Shown: in pieces, positions 61,906 to 64,000 of the stretch
Layout of the letters: every line of letters starts with the position of its first letter
Position numbering within the stretch: the stretch's first letter is position 1
Assembly (NCBI GenBank): GCA_905178155.1
Contig: CAJINV010000016.1
Span: 1,295,199-1,359,198, forward strand
Reading direction: 5' to 3'
DNA from: Amoebophrya sp. A120
Lineage: Eukaryota; Sar; Dinophyceae; Syndiniales; Amoebophryaceae
DNA length: 64,000 bases
Program-made: the position numbers and the translations under genes
Notes under the pieces: model-generated
Database searches by the model: none
The model's input: the letters and a program-made list of their open reading frames with translations, nothing else
What the model was told of the DNA's origin: nothing

Positions 61906-64000
61906 TTTGTCTTAGATAGGTGCTGTTCCTGCAGGAAAAATGTACGTTGAAAGTGAAGAAGGCGTAAAGACCTTAGAGAGGAAAGGATAAAAGCCTAAAA
62001 CTGCTTATCCTTACAGACCGAGGCCGACATTGTAAAAAGGAGTAAAAAACTACTTGTCGCTGCAAACATATAGGTCGCTGGTGTGCCGCTGTTGGTTTGG
62101 AAAGATAGAAATCAAATAAAAGATCAAGCAATGGCATCATGATCGTTCTATAGTTGGACCTTTCAGATCTACGGCACCGCTAGAAAAAAGAGGCGGAGGC
62201 CAAAAAGCTGTAACTAAAATTGGAAATGCGTAGGTAGATGACCAAAGAGTGATCCTGGGTGAGCGCCAAGACCTTTGTCTTTCACGTTCGTTGTGCTCTC
62301 CAAAAGTCGTGAGCGCGAACTTCAATATCTTGTCTCCCGCACCTCCAACAGGAGGAAGGATGTTGAAAATCAAACAACAACAATAGGAGGTGCTCGGGAG
62401 AGCAAAATCTGGACCGTTAAACGGGGCGTCTTCAACATCGTCTTTTCAAAAAACAAAAAATCTGCTCAATGGCAGGGCGATCCAGCAGTTGCGCTTTGTT
62501 ACAGAAACACTTGTTCTACTTTTGAGTCACCTTAAAATCTTCCCATGTGCCAGTGCTGAAGCGAGGTAGAACAGTCGTGGCGTTGACGTCCTTCTAATAG
62601 AAGTAGATCATATGCTCATTCCTGTTTTCCACAAAAATCCAAGGTTTTTCTTTTCTCTGACTCTGGCATGTACACATGTGAAGCTGCCATAGAGATTCTA
62701 ACTCGGATTTGCTGCATTTGAGTTTGACCACCTCCTCACTGAAATATCATTGATTTCATGAAGATTATGGAGGTGGTGGCAACACAAACTTTGTACTGTA
62801 CATTTGGAAAATCGGAGATCGCTCTCAAAATCAACTAATTTGGATTTGTTGAGAGTATCAATTGGTGTTATGCCCCAACTTCGAGCTAACCACCTTTGTG
62901 GTTGCACTTGCGACAAAATAAGAAGACATCGAAATCTGCATATTTTCGTGATAGATATGCCTCATTAGAGCGGTGCATTTTGCACGCCGCAATTTCGCGA
63001 CCACAAGAGCATGCGTCATATCAATTTAAAGAAAAAAAACTATCCAACTACGAGCAAGCACGTCGGTGTTCCTTTTGGAAATCTGGATCTGCATTGCTGC
63101 TGCACAAGAACCTGACACTTCTTCGTCATCTCGTGCTGTTAATGTTGGATTTTAGTGAAAGCAGAGGCACAGTTGCCTCGTCTTCAACATTCCAAGTCTT
63201 TTGAAGACCCACCACAATAATATAAATATTGAGTACCGCTTGATTTCAGCCGTTGAACTTGGCGCTCTGACGGCCTACGCACAAGCGAAGGCGCTGCGGT
63301 CTAATTTGTACAAGAGTTCAAGCAAGTTGGTACAGGTCTCGTTGGTACAATTTTAAACTTGATTTTTCTGTCTCAGTTGCTGCAGCTCCTGCTTCTGCGT
63401 AGAAGTTGAGTTTGTAAATGCTAGATCGTCCTAGCCGGTTGTTCGGTACTGTGTGTGTACTTGCAGATGCAGCGGTTTTGTTGATTTTTGCCTTTAAGAT
63501 CCTGCAATGCCATCGCGCCTATGCCTAAGAGCAAGAGGCTGGACGTGACTCTTGTTTTGATGCTACTTTATTTACTTATTTTTTTACAGGAATATCAACT
63601 CGAAAAGGAATTTCTTTGTTTCTTTGTCCTGTCTGGGCATGACTCAAGCATGTCTTTGGCTCGGTCAAAGCTTGTTCAGTTCGTTCGGTAGTGCTTTCAA
63701 CTTCTCGCGCTCGCAGGCGGAAACAACACAACTTTGCTCGAGTGAATAGATCTTCAGAAAACTAGTAGGCAGCGAAGAGCACTTTTGAGACAACTCTGCA
63801 ACTAAAATATTTCTCTGTTGGAAAAGCCAAAAGAAACTCAAGGAACGAGGAAAACAAAGAGAATAAGGCTGAAGATGAACTTTTCCAGAAAAGAAATTTA
63901 CGAAATCAAAAAGAAACGTACAAAATAAAGTGCTCCACAACTCACAGAGGACATATTTTTCCTCATCTTCCAAAAAATACAATTTCACGCCCCCACGAAG
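61906..64000. other. Intergenic to window edge, no supported gene
   Basis: AT-rich with scattered short frames (plus 62896-63204, minus 63665-63988) that have no motifs or sensible composition. Contains the presumed promoter of NAA15 near 61.9-62.1 kb; no element recognised. Confidence 0.4.

Noticed and set aside
1-64000. Dinoflagellate spliced-leader gene, rRNA, tRNA, snRNA
   Set aside because: I looked for the familiar core sequences by eye and found none; a covariance search would be needed to exclude them.

Overview
This is a protist nuclear genome window, most likely from Amoebophrya or a close relative (Syndiniales, parasitic dinoflagellates). The evidence is its architecture. Genes are split by about 40 short intron-sized elements. 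Each has long terminal inverted repeats, TAT...ATA ends and, in most cases, an exact 5-bp duplication of the host exon. Removing one element plus one duplicate restores the reading frame, often without GT-AG ends. From memory, transposon-like 'introners' with non-canonical splicing were reported from Amoebophrya genomes. The species call is inference: no rRNA, tRNA or spliced-leader gene was recognised.

Every convincing gene lies on the minus strand, a co-oriented array like those of dinoflagellates. From left to right: an N-terminal fragment with a Tudor/SH3-like stretch (1-361); a Maf pyrophosphatase fused to a HAD phosphatase (1076-4241); a CCCH zinc finger plus J-domain protein (5218-7475); uncertain ORFs (8.4-10.8 kb); a two-exon hypothetical (10.9-12.3 kb); a low-complexity protein with a dozen or so exons (13.5-18.1 kb); a membrane fatty acid desaturase (20.5-23.5 kb); an intronless hypothetical (24.4-25.3 kb); a coiled-coil/low-complexity protein (31.2-35.8 kb); a possible N-myristoylated microprotein (36.0 kb); a proline-rich protein (37.0-40.7 kb); a RecB-like PD-(D/E)XK nuclease (41.1-44.5 kb); the end of an unidentified gene (47.6-48.3 kb); a flavin amine oxidase-like protein with a very long disordered N-terminus (48.9-55.4 kb); and the NatA auxiliary subunit NAA15 (57.1-61.9 kb). 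The one plausible plus-strand gene is a very basic protein at 27.2-27.9 kb.

Introners fall into about nine families, called A to I here by their terminal repeats. They crowd some genes (ten in the amine oxidase, seven each in the desaturase and the 13.5-18.1 kb gene, nine in the 31-36 kb gene) and are absent from NAA15, which has only ordinary GT-AG introns. Two larger inverted-repeat elements are also present: a ~1 kb element in the nuclease gene flanked by a 46-bp duplication of coding sequence, and a ~1.5 kb composite element inside a canonical intron of the proline-rich gene. Gene-poor stretches hold three GC-rich islands (18.3, 25.8 and 45.2 kb) and a family of ~80-nt repeats with conserved hairpins (27.1-30.6 kb).

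No shared pathway links the genes. The coherent system in the window is the intron-generating elements. Exon ends are read by eye and are approximate unless a duplication or GT-AG pair fixes them.
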